Source: Planomonospora_B alba (GTDB taxonomy: Bacteria; Actinomycetota; Actinomycetes; Streptosporangiales; Streptosporangiaceae). From it: a stretch of DNA of 64,000 bases. This document shows, in pieces, positions 22,494-30,239 of this stretch (position 1 is its first letter; each line of letters starts with the position of its first letter). The notes below the pieces were generated by a model. The model saw only the letters and a list, made by a program, of their open reading frames with translations. It was not told the origin of the DNA and did no database searches. The translations under genes and the position numbers were made by a program. Location: contig NZ_BAAAUT010000022.1 in the NCBI RefSeq assembly GCF_039534085.1, positions 1 to 64,000 of the forward strand, given 5' to 3'.

Positions 22494-24605
22494 GTGGACA
22501 ACCTGGAAAGCCTCGTCATCGCCAGGCGGCTTCGGGTCCCCCTCGACGCTCCCGGCGCCGCCACGCCGGACTGGGGGGAGACCGCCGCCCGGCAGCTCGA
22601 CGCCGCGCTGCTGAGCGTCGGCTTCACGTGCTCGCCGGCCCTGCTCGAACGCCTGTCCGCGCTGCCCGGCGCGGCCGTCGTGGACCTCGGCGTACGGGTC
22701 CTGTCCACCGTCCGCACCCTGGTGGGCGACCACGTCCGGCACAACGCCTACTTCATCGACTTCCCCGCGAACGTGCCCGGCACCCTGGAGTTCTGGGCCG
22801 GCCTGCTGCGCGAGACCCTGCTCGACCCGGCCGCCGCTCCGCCCGTCCGGCAGGCGACGCTCGACCTGCTGACCCTGCCGGGCTACGGCCGCTACCGGCA
22901 CACCTACGCCGACCTGCTGGCCGCGCACGCCGAGCTGGTCCCGCTGGCCGGGGACCGGGTGACGGTGCTGGAGCCGGGCGGGAGCCTGGAAGAGGAGGCG
23001 CACGCGCTCTACCTGTCGCTGGCGGGCTCCGAGGTGCCCCTGGCCGCCGAGGACCTGGAGGCGCTGCGTCTGCTGGCGTCGTTCTGCGCCGAGGCGCCGG
23101 AGCGCATCCCCGTGCGCGAGAACCGCGCCGTCGTCAACGAGGCGCGGCTGGCCGCCGGCCGCCCGCTGCTCGTCGACACGGTGACCGACGTGCTCCGGCT
23201 CGCCTGCGGCTGCTCCGGCGGCGACGTCACACTGGCCGTCCCCACCAGGATCCGCTCGTTCCGCCGCGCCGAGCGCCGCGCCCTGCTGCAGGCCCTGGAC
23301 GCCGTCGCCTCCCCGGCCAAGCTCGGTGACGTGCCGCGCCACCGGGAGCAGTGGAAGCGGCTCGGCGAGCGGCTGCACCCCCACGAGTACCCGCGCTTCC
23401 CGCGTGCCGCCCACGTCTTCGAGGTCGCCAGGGGCGAGCGCCGGGCCGCCGGGCTCGACAGCCGCGTCGAGACCGCCCTGGCCGAGGGCCGTACCGCCGA
23501 GGCCGTCGAACTGCTGGAGAAGGCGCCCGGCGCGCTGCTGCGCCGCCTCGACCACCTGCTGCGGACCGGCCCGTCCGCGCGGGTCGTGCTGGAGGCCGCG
23601 GAGCGGGCCGCGGCCGGCGCCTCCGGCCGCGTCCTGCTCTCCCTGCGCGAGCACCTGCAGAACCGGCTCGCCCCCGCCGCCGGCCGCGTCTTCGCCAACC
23701 GGTACGGCAGGGCGTGGGCGGCGCCGGACTCCCGGCCGCCGCTCGGCGAGGAGGTCCTGTCGCGGGCGCTGGCCGTCCTGGACGAGGAGATCGCCCGCCG
23801 CCTCCCCGACCCCGGCGAGCTGGTCGTCGACCCCGACGTGCTCGACGTCGCCCTGCCGCTGTCCGGCAAGGCCGCCGCGCCGGGGCTCGGCATGCTGCCC
23901 CGCGGCTCGGTCTCGACGGTCGACGGCGGGCTGCTCAGGTTCTTCGTCCACTGGCGGCAGGCCGGGCGGCGCACCGACTACGACCTGTCGGCGCTCATGC
24001 TGGACGCCTCCTACGGCGATCCGGAGCACGTCTCGTGGACCAACCACGCCAACGGCTTCGCCACGTACTCCGGTGACCTCGTCGAGGCGCCCGACGGCGC
24101 GTCGGAGTTCATCGACGTCCGCCTCGCCGAGGCGACCCGGCCGATCGTCGTCCCCCAGGTCCACGTCTACGCCGGAGAGCCGTTCGACGAGGCCGCCGAG
24201 GCGTTCTTCGGCTACATGACCAGGGACGCCGCGCAGGAGGGCAGGCCGTTCGAGCCGCGCACCGTGCGGATGAAGTCCGACCTGCGCGGGTCGGGCCGCG
24301 TCGCCCTGCCGCTGGTCTTCCTCCGCGGCGACGACGGCGGGTGGCGGGTGAAGTGGCTGCACCTCTATCTGAAGGGGCATCCCGGCTTCAACCAGGTCGA
24401 GGGCAACCGGGCCACCGCCTCCCTGCTGGTGCGCTCGATCGTGGAGCGCGACCACCTGCGCGTCCGTTACCTGGTGGACCTGCTGCGCGCGAAGGGCTCC
24501 ACGGCCGGGCACACCACCTACATCGGGCTGGAGGCGCCGGCCGGCCTCCCGCCGGGCTCGCGGGTGTACACGCCCGGGACGCTGCACGAGCTGATCCCCG
24601 CCTGA
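22494..24605 (+). CDS. Large TerD-domain protein of the MXAN_6230/SCO0854 type
   Basis: 703 aa from GTG 22494; no strong ribosome site. The first about 430 residues are alpha-helical, with motifs such as RENRAVVNEARLAAGRPLL and DVLRLACGCSGGDVTLAVPTRIRS. Residues about 450-640 contain a TerD-like beta sandwich: RFFVHWRQAGRRTDYDLSALMLD (the D-x-D-L-S-A signature of Ca-binding Ter proteins), then SWTN, SGD and a late RVKWLHLYLKG. TerD proteins are linked to tellurite, phage and general stress. Family members usually carry a RING-like Cys/His cluster; I see only C-G-C here, so that part seems absent. No other ter genes are near, which makes it an orphan. Assignment to this exact family is from memory. 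Confidence 0.7.
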   Translation: MDNLESLVIARRLRVPLDAPGAATPDWGETAARQLDAALLSVGFTCSPALLERLSALPGAAVVDLGVRVLSTVRTLVGDHVRHNAYFIDFPANVPGTLEFWAGLLRETLLDPAAAPPVRQATLDLLTLPGYGRYRHTYADLLAAHAELVPLAGDRVTVLEPGGSLEEEAHALYLSLAGSEVPLAAEDLEALRLLASFCAEAPERIPVRENRAVVNEARLAAGRPLLVDTVTDVLRLACGCSGGDVTLAVPTRIRSFRRAERRALLQALDAVASPAKLGDVPRHREQWKRLGERLHPHEYPRFPRAAHVFEVARGERRAAGLDSRVETALAEGRTAEAVELLEKAPGALLRRLDHLLRTGPSARVVLEAAERAAAGASGRVLLSLREHLQNRLAPAAGRVFANRYGRAWAAPDSRPPLGEEVLSRALAVLDEEIARRLPDPGELVVDPDVLDVALPLSGKAAAPGLGMLPRGSVSTVDGGLLRFFVHWRQAGRRTDYDLSALMLDASYGDPEHVSWTNHANGFATYSGDLVEAPDGASEFIDVRLAEATRPIVVPQVHVYAGEPFDEAAEAFFGYMTRDAAQEGRPFEPRTVRMKSDLRGSGRVALPLVFLRGDDGGWRVKWLHLYLKGHPGFNQVEGNRATASLLVRSIVERDHLRVRYLVDLLRAKGSTAGHTTYIGLEAPAGLPPGSRVYTPGTLHELIPA

Positions 24606-24620
24606 TACGGTTGACGCCGC

Positions 24621-24726
24621 GAGGCCATGGGAGGGCTTCCTTCTCACCTCTCCAAAAGGACGCTCCAGTCTTCCCGCTCTCCTCGCACGCCGGTCGTGAG
24701 GCCATTCGGGGGCTTCCTTCTCTCCT
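24621..24726 (+). repeat. 29-bp imperfect direct repeat, 77 bp apart
   Basis: The segment beginning GAGGCCATGGGAGGGCTTCC (24621-24649) recurs as GAGGCCATTCGGGGGCTTCC (24698-24726), both followed by TTCTC-x-CCT; 25 of 29 positions agree. The repeat lies in the convergent gap after the TerD-like gene, and the second copy leads straight into the T-arm-like hairpin. Confidence 0.75.
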
Positions 24727-24748
24727 GGTTCGACTCCAGGGAGGCCCG
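24710..24748 (+). other. tRNA-like acceptor/T-arm minihelix (tRNA remnant?)
   Basis: CCTGG-TTCGACT-CCAGG (24724-24740) has exactly the 5-bp stem and 7-nt TTCRANY loop of a tRNA T-arm. It is followed by GAGGCCC (24741-24747), which can pair with GGGCTTC (24710-24716; one G-U pair) as a 7-bp acceptor stem. The D and anticodon arms are absent, so this is not a working tRNA. It could be a deletion relic of a tRNA gene or a chance hairpin. Confidence 0.4.
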
Positions 24749-24828
24749 TCGGGCCTTCTGGCATCCCAGCTCCCGAGCTCTCCCCACGACCGGCCGCCGG
24801 GCCGCCCGCAGCCCGGCGGGGGCCGCGG

Positions 24829-25581
24829 TCACCGCGGGAGGCGGTAGACGGACACGTGGGAGCGGGAGTCGGCGGTGAACTCGGCCCCGGTCCAGTCCGC
24901 GTGCCTGCTCTCCAGCTCGAACCCGGCCAGCTGCGCCATCAGGTCGAGCTCGGCCGGCCAGACGTAGCGGTGCGGGCTGCGGGACAGCCGGGCCCGCCTG
25001 CTCTCGTCGAACCGGAAGTGGTGCGACACGACGTGCTGACGCAGCACGTCGTAGGTGTCCAGGCCGATGTAGCCGGGCTCGCAGTGCCAGACCGTGGCGT
25101 GCTGCCCCGGTGGCAGCCTGCGCAGCTCGGGCACCCACAGCTCGATCACGAACCGGCCGCCGGGGACGAGGTGGCGGGCGGCGTTGCGGAAGCAGGCGAC
25201 CTGCTCGGCCTGGGTGAGCAGGTTGGAGATCGTGTTGTAGACGAGGTAGACGAGCGTGTACTCGCCCGGGGCGACGGCGGTCGCCATGTCGCCGACGACC
25301 ACCGGGATCGTCGCCTCGTCCGCCTTCGCCCGCAGCCGCCCGACCATCGGGCGCGACAGCTCGATGCCGGTGACGGGCACTCCCCGCGCGGCGAGCGGCA
25401 CGGCGACCCGGCCGGTTCCGACGGCGAACTCGAGCGCCCGTCCGCCGCCCGCGAGCTCGGCGAGGCGGTCCACGGTCGGCCCCAGCACGTCGGGCGCGAA
25501 CATGCCGACGCCCGGTGTGTCATAGCGCCGGGCGGCCTCGGCGTCCCAGATCTCCTCCTGTTTCATCTCTTCGGCTCTCAT
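24829..25581 (-). CDS. Class I SAM-dependent methyltransferase
   Basis: 250 aa from ATG 25581 (ATG 25566 also possible; the open frame further upstream is unlike the family). IWDAEAARRYDTPGVGMFAPDVLGPTVDRLAELAGGGRALEFAVGTGRVAVPLAARGVPVTGIELS gives the SAM-binding loop (E-F-A-V-G-T-G-R), and VYNTISNLLTQAEQVACFRNAARHLVPGGRFVIELWVP covers motifs post-I to III. This subfamily is common in actinomycetes and its substrates are mostly unknown. It ends in a convergent gap with the TerD-like gene. Confidence 0.85.
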   Translation of the reverse strand: MRAEEMKQEEIWDAEAARRYDTPGVGMFAPDVLGPTVDRLAELAGGGRALEFAVGTGRVAVPLAARGVPVTGIELSRPMVGRLRAKADEATIPVVVGDMATAVAPGEYTLVYLVYNTISNLLTQAEQVACFRNAARHLVPGGRFVIELWVPELRRLPPGQHATVWHCEPGYIGLDTYDVLRQHVVSHHFRFDESRRARLSRSPHRYVWPAELDLMAQLAGFELESRHADWTGAEFTADSRSHVSVYRLPR

Positions 25582-25725
25582 GCTCCCGACGATCGCCGGG
25601 AGGGCGCGGCGCTGTCCACCGGTTTTCCCGGGCCGCCCGGCCGCCCCCTGCCCCACGACGGCCGTCCACGCGGAGTGATCCCGGTCGGCTCCCGCTCGGG
25701 ATGGCCGGGTACCCCGCGGCCGGGG

Positions 25726-27048
25726 TCAGCCGCCGACCGCGCCGGGCCGGTCGGTCTCGTAGACGTCCGGCACGCCGTCGTGGTCGAGGTCGGCGGTCTC
25801 CATCTCGTGGATGCGCCGGTAGACGCGGTTGCGCAGGCGCAGGATCACCGTCGCCAGCAGCGCCGCGGTCACCGAACCGGTCAGCACCGCCACCTTGACG
25901 TGCCCGGCGCCTTCGATGCCGAAGGCCAGCTCGCCGATGAGCAGCGAGACGGTGAACCCGATGCCGGCCAGGATCGACAGCCCCAGCATGTCGACCCAGG
26001 ACAGGCCCTCGTCCAGGTCGGCGTGGGTGAAGCGGGACATCAGCCAGGTCGCGCCCATGATCCCGATCGGCTTGCCCGCGACCAGGCCCACCGCGATCCC
26101 GACCACGACCGGGTCGGCGAAGGCGTCCACCAGCCCGGCCGGCCCGCCCAGGGACACACCCGCCGAGAAGAACGCGAACACCGGCACCGCCACCCCGGCC
26201 GAGAGCGGGCGGAAGCGGTGCTCGAAGTGCTCGGCCAGGCCAGGCCCGGCCTCCGGACCACCCGCCTTGTCGCTGCGCAGCACCGGTACGGCGAAGCCCA
26301 GCAGCACGCCGGCGACGGTGGCGTGCACCCCCGAGGCGTGCACCAGCGCCCAGGCGGTCACGGCCAGCGGCAGCAGCAGCCACCACGAGCGCACCCGGCG
26401 CTGCACCAGCGCGGTGAAGAGCGCCAGCGGCACCAGCGCCGCCAGCAGCGGGACCGGCGCCAGGTGGTCGGTGTAGAACAGCGCGATGATGACGATGGCC
26501 ACCAGGTCGTCGACCACCGCCAGGGTGAGCAGGAAGGTGCGCAGCGCCGTCGGCAGGAACCGGCCGATGACCGCCAGCACCGCCAGGGCGAAGGCGATGT
26601 CGGTGGCGGTGGGGATCGCCCAGCCCTTGCCCGCGCCCTCCACACCCCGGGTGACGAGCAGGTACAGCAGGGCCGGGGCGATCACCCCGCCGAGCGCGGC
26701 GGCGATCGGGACCGCGGCCCGCCGTACGTCGCGCAGGTCGCCGGCGACGAACTCGCGTTTGAGCTCCAGCCCGGCCACGAAGAAGAAGACCGCCAGCAGG
26801 CCGTCGGCCGCCCAGGTGCCCAGCGGGAGGTTCAGGTGCAGCGCCTCGGGACCGACCCGCAGATCGCGCAGCGACTCGTAGGCGCCCGCCCACGGGGAGT
26901 TGGCCCAGATCATCGCCACCACGGCGCCGGCCAGCAGCAGCGCCCCGCCGACGGTCTCCTTGCGGAGGATGGCGCCGATCCGGCGGGCCTCGGGCCAGGA
27001 GCCCCGGCTGAGCAGGGTCGGCTTCCGGGACGGGGCGGGGTGGGTCAC
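25726..27048 (-). CDS. nhaA: Na+/H+ antiporter NhaA
   Basis: 440 aa from GTG 27048 (VTHPAPSRKP); upstream codons are Arg-rich and unlikely. About 11-12 membrane helices. The discontinuous helix motif IPTATDIAFALAV (about 145-157) and the ion-binding Asp pair in LAVVDDLVAI (Asp180-Asp181, equivalent to E. coli Asp163/164) are present, as is GLELKREF near the pH-sensor region. It exchanges cytoplasmic sodium for protons and supports salt and alkaline tolerance. The C-terminal tail has ADLDHDGVPDVYE, a D-x-D-x-D-G loop like half an EF-hand, which may sense calcium. It follows a DUF3040 gene. Confidence 0.95.
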   Translation of the reverse strand: MTHPAPSRKPTLLSRGSWPEARRIGAILRKETVGGALLLAGAVVAMIWANSPWAGAYESLRDLRVGPEALHLNLPLGTWAADGLLAVFFFVAGLELKREFVAGDLRDVRRAAVPIAAALGGVIAPALLYLLVTRGVEGAGKGWAIPTATDIAFALAVLAVIGRFLPTALRTFLLTLAVVDDLVAIVIIALFYTDHLAPVPLLAALVPLALFTALVQRRVRSWWLLLPLAVTAWALVHASGVHATVAGVLLGFAVPVLRSDKAGGPEAGPGLAEHFEHRFRPLSAGVAVPVFAFFSAGVSLGGPAGLVDAFADPVVVGIAVGLVAGKPIGIMGATWLMSRFTHADLDEGLSWVDMLGLSILAGIGFTVSLLIGELAFGIEGAGHVKVAVLTGSVTAALLATVILRLRNRVYRRIHEMETADLDHDGVPDVYETDRPGAVGG

Positions 27049-27073
27049 AGGGCGCTCCAGGTTTCCGGGTACG

Positions 27074-27091
27074 GGTCGGACGTTGCCGACC
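27074..27091 (-). promoter_or_regulatory. Inverted repeat in the nhaA leader
   Basis: GGTCGG-ACGTTG-CCGACC is a perfect 6-6-6 repeat 26 bp before the nhaA start. It could be a weak terminator of the DUF3040 gene, an operator or a leader hairpin. Confidence 0.35.
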
Positions 27092-27184
27092 AGACTTCCC
27101 GGCGCACCGCGGCCCAGTTTACCGAACGATTTTCGAACGGCTGCGGCACGGGTGCGCCCCGAGGGCTGCTCCGGGCCTCCGCGG

Positions 27185-27544
27185 TCACCCCGCCGCCGGC
27201 GGCGAGGAGGGCGCGCCGCCGCCGCAGCCCGCCTCACCGGCCGGGCAGAACACCTCCGGCGGAGCCGTCTCCATCCCGCCGGCCAGGAGCCCGATCACCA
27301 GCACCAGTGCCAGGAGGCCGGCCGTCACCGCCACCAGCACCGGCCACGGCAGCTTCGCGGAGACCCCGGGCGGAAGGACGTACGGGCACGGCCAGCAGGG
27401 GACGCCCACCATCCACATGTCGCCGTCCGCCGCGCCCGCCGCCTCTCCGCGCGGCGCGGCCAGCAGGGCGTCGAGGTCGGGGTCCTCGTAGGCGAGCCGT
27501 TCCTCGATCTCGGCCAGCGCCTTCCGTTCCGCTCTGGAGAGCAT
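27185..27544 (-). CDS. DUF3040 small membrane protein
   Basis: 119 aa. LSRAERKALAEIEERLAYEDPDLDALL is the amphipathic N-terminal helix of DUF3040 (L-S-x-x-E-x-x-x-L-x-x-I-E-x-x-L). One transmembrane segment (VLVAVTAGLLALVLVIGLL) follows, then a short tail with two Cys and Gly/Pro. The insert between them, DMWMVGVPCWPCPYVLP, has a C-W-P-C pair that is unusual for the family. Function unknown. It is upstream of nhaA on the same strand with a 136-bp gap. Confidence 0.78.
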   Translation of the reverse strand: MLSRAERKALAEIEERLAYEDPDLDALLAAPRGEAAGAADGDMWMVGVPCWPCPYVLPPGVSAKLPWPVLVAVTAGLLALVLVIGLLAGGMETAPPEVFCPAGEAGCGGGAPSSPPAAG

Positions 27545-27981
27545 GGCACCAACTCCCCGGCAGGGTCCGTTCCCGTGGGTCCGCGGCTTCCAGGAAGCCT
27601 TCCGTCCCCCTACCCCGCAACGCCCTTCCCACGCGGACCCGTGCCCGCGCCGCCGGATGACCGGGCAGGGCCGTGGCCCGTATCGCGGTAGACTGAAGCA
27701 ACCGGGGATATCTCAGGCGCCGGTGTCAGGGCCGGCGACGTTCACGGCGATTCACCAGCGCGGTCCCTTCCAGGACCGGGACAGACTGCCGCCCATGACA
27801 CCCGGACCGCTTTCCGCACCACCCGGACCACCGCGTCTTCCCGCCGTCGTCTGACGGTTCCCGCCGTCCTCCGGCAGCCGTCCCGCGGCGGCAGGCGCTC
27901 GCCGGTCACGCCCGCCCGCCTGCGGCCACGCGCGTCACCGGACGAGCCGCCACATCCGACCCATCCCGATCGGGGAATCCC

Positions 27982-28434
27982 ATGACCACCGTCCAAGCCG
28001 CCCGATCCGCCCGCACCCGGGCGAGTCTCCTGGCCGTCTGCCGGCCTGACCACACCATCATCGCCCTGCACGGCGAGATCGACGCCGCCGTCGGTCCGGC
28101 GCTGCGCAAGCGCCTGCGCAACGCGCTCCAGCGCAGCGCGGACCTGCTCGTCCTCGACCTGTCGGCGGTGTCGTTCTGCGACGCCGCCGGGCTGAGCGTG
28201 CTGGTCGGCCTCCGGCAGCACAGCATGGAGTCCGGCGTCACGCTGCGCCTGGTCGCGCCCCGGCCGCACCTGGTCAGGTTGCTGCGCATCACCGGCCTGC
28301 ACCGCGGCTTCATGATCTACCCCACGCTCTCCAGCGCGCTCGCCGTACGGGAGGGTGATCCGGTGGCCGGCGGACGCCTCACGAGGTTGAGGAGCCGGTT
28401 CCCCGGTGGCCTCCGCCGTCCCGCCGGAAGCTGA
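27982..28434 (+). CDS. STAS-domain anti-sigma factor antagonist lacking the phospho-Ser
   Basis: 150 aa. The STAS fold is clear: IIALHGEIDAAVGPALRKRLRNAL, DLLVLDLSAVSFCDAAGLSVLVGLRQ, VTLRLVAPRPHLVRLLRITGLHRGF. In SpoIIAA-type antagonists the loop is D-S-S-G and its second Ser is phosphorylated; here it is Asp67-Ala68-Ala69-Gly70, so the usual switch by an anti-sigma kinase cannot work at this site. A basic C-terminal tail of about 30 residues follows. Upstream, 27545-27981 holds no gene I can support. Its partner anti-sigma is not in the window; the GAF kinase next door is a different kinase type. Confidence 0.88.
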   Translation: MTTVQAARSARTRASLLAVCRPDHTIIALHGEIDAAVGPALRKRLRNALQRSADLLVLDLSAVSFCDAAGLSVLVGLRQHSMESGVTLRLVAPRPHLVRLLRITGLHRGFMIYPTLSSALAVREGDPVAGGRLTRLRSRFPGGLRRPAGS

Positions 28435-28567
28435 CGGCCCGGGAGGAACGCGCCCGCGCCGCCGTCGTGACCCGCTCTTTACCCACCTCGTGCACCGGAC
28501 GGTCCGGACCGGGTAGGACCTACCGGCGAGGACCCGAAGGCAGCGGCGGACACGCGGGGAGGCGTCG

Positions 28568-29860
28568 ATGGCCGAGGCACCGGCGGCGTCCGACGCCACC
28601 GAGCGCACGCAGGAGCTCGACGAGCTGAACGCGCTGGAGAGCCTGCTGGCGCCGGACTTCCAGGCCATCGCCGTCTCGGCCGCGCACGTCTGCGGCACGC
28701 CGATCGCGCTGGTCAACCTCGTCGCAGAGGACCGCCAGTACGTCAAGGGCCGCGCCGGCACCGACCTGACCGGGATGAACCCGCCGGTTCCCTTCTGCGA
28801 GCACACCGTCGCCGGACGCAGGACGCTGGAGGTCGCCGACGCCCGCGCCGACCCGCGCTTCCGCGACGACCCGATCGTGACCGACCCCCCGCGGGTGCGG
28901 TCCTACACGGGTACCCCGATGATCACCAGTCAGGGGAACGCACTGGGCACGGTCTGCGTGATGGACCACCGGCCGCACCGGCTGGACGCCGCCCAGCACC
29001 AGGCCCTGCGCACCCTGGCCACCCACGCCGTCACCCTGATCGAGCTGCACGGCCGCGCGCACCAGGCCGAGGAGGTCGTGCGGCGGCTGCACGCCCTGCA
29101 ACAGCTGAAGAACCAGTTCCTGCGCAACGTCAACCACGAGCTGCGCACCCCGCTCACCGCGATCCGCAGCTACCTGGAACTGGTCCGGGAAGGCGGACTG
29201 GACGAGGCCACCGAGAAGCACTTCCTGCAGGTCGTCGAGCGCAACGGCGACCGCATGCTGCGCCTGGTCGACATGATGCTGCTGATGGCCAGCCTGAACG
29301 CGCAGACCGCCACCTTCACCCCCGCCCGCGTCGACCTGTCCGGCCTGGCCCGCCAGGCGGTCGAGCTGTCCGGCCCCGCCGCCCGGCTCAAAGGGCTGTC
29401 GCTGAACCTGCACGCGCTCGGCCGGGTGGAGGTGTGGGCCGACACCGAGCAGCTGTGCACCGCGCTGCTGCAGGTGCTGGACAACGCGATCAAGTTCACC
29501 TCCCGCGGCGGCGCGATCGACGTGGTCGTCACCGCCGGCCCCGAGCCCGAGGTGGAGGTCCACGACACCGGCATCGGGGTGGAGTCCGACGATCTGCGGC
29601 GCGTCTTCGATGACTTCTACCGCACCCCGCAGGCCGAGGAGCAGGCCGCCCAGGGCACCGGGATCGGCCTGTCCATCGTCGAGAAGATCATGGAGATGCA
29701 CGGGGGCTCCGCCCGGATGGAGAGCGAGCCGCACGAGGGCGCGTGCATCCATCTCACCCTGCCCGCGCCCCGCGGCGGGCCGACGGTCCCCGGTCCGGCC
29801 GGTGGACGTGTCGCCGCCGACGAAGCGGGTAGCGGACCGGAGTATCAGAAAAAGAAGTGA
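28568..29860 (+). CDS. Soluble GAF-domain sensor histidine kinase
   Basis: 430 aa with GGGGAGGC before the ATG. Residues about 28-160 form a GAF domain (AHVCGTPIALVNLVAEDRQYVKGRAG, SYTGTPMITSQGNALGTVCVMDHRPH), then a coiled linker, HisKA with NHELRTPL (His190), and HATPase (DNAIKFT, DTGIGVESDDLRRVF, GTGIGLSIVEKIMEMHGG). There is no membrane segment, so it senses a cytoplasmic ligand or redox/light state. No response regulator is adjacent. A GGTAG-GAC-CTACC repeat lies about 50 bp upstream (28512-28524). Confidence 0.92.
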   Translation: MAEAPAASDATERTQELDELNALESLLAPDFQAIAVSAAHVCGTPIALVNLVAEDRQYVKGRAGTDLTGMNPPVPFCEHTVAGRRTLEVADARADPRFRDDPIVTDPPRVRSYTGTPMITSQGNALGTVCVMDHRPHRLDAAQHQALRTLATHAVTLIELHGRAHQAEEVVRRLHALQQLKNQFLRNVNHELRTPLTAIRSYLELVREGGLDEATEKHFLQVVERNGDRMLRLVDMMLLMASLNAQTATFTPARVDLSGLARQAVELSGPAARLKGLSLNLHALGRVEVWADTEQLCTALLQVLDNAIKFTSRGGAIDVVVTAGPEPEVEVHDTGIGVESDDLRRVFDDFYRTPQAEEQAAQGTGIGLSIVEKIMEMHGGSARMESEPHEGACIHLTLPAPRGGPTVPGPAGGRVAADEAGSGPEYQKKK

Positions 29861-29960
29861 TTCGCGCTTCTCATCCCGGCAGCCCTGCCTGCGCCACCGA
29901 GCGGGCCCGGGTCCGCGGCGCCGGCGTCCTGCCCGGGACGGACCGGGAGAAGAAGGTGCC

Positions 29961-30239
29961 ATGACATCGGGAACGGGAACCGAACGCATCCGCCGCGCCC
30001 TGGCGGGTCTGGAGTATCCGGCCGACAACCGGGCCGTGGTGCGGCACGCGACCGGCGCCGGAGCGGACGACGCGGTCCTGGGGGTCCTGCTCGACCTGCC
30101 GATCGCCACCTACGCCGATCTCGACGAGATCCTCCGCTCGGTCCCGCGTGATCCGCAGGACGACTCCCCCGCCGGCGGTGCACCGCGGCGCACGGCCGGG
30201 GACCAGCGGACCGTGCGAGGGGGCGGGCGTGAGCCCTGA
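29961..30239 (+). CDS. DUF2795 protein
   Basis: 92 aa, ATG behind GAGAAGAAGG. RIRRALAGLEYPADNRAVVRHATGAGADDAVLGVLLDLPIATYADLDEILRSV matches DUF2795: Y-P-A-x-x-x-x-V/L, a G-A-D-D turn and an L-P-x-x-x-Y ending. These small helical proteins are frequent in actinomycetes and have no known function. Its end overlaps the next start by 11 bp, so the two are probably translated together. Confidence 0.75.
   Translation: MTSGTGTERIRRALAGLEYPADNRAVVRHATGAGADDAVLGVLLDLPIATYADLDEILRSVPRDPQDDSPAGGAPRRTAGDQRTVRGGGREP

Noticed and set aside
20415..24764. A leftward open frame of about 1450 codons antisense to gpgS, the PPOX gene and the TerD-like gene
   Set aside because: Composition is Arg/Gln/Gly-rich with no domain; three well-supported genes lie on the other strand. 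Long antisense frames are expected at this GC content.
24856..27660. A rightward open frame of about 930 codons over the methyltransferase, NhaA and DUF3040 genes
   Set aside because: It shadows three recognisable leftward genes and has a low-complexity, charged translation.
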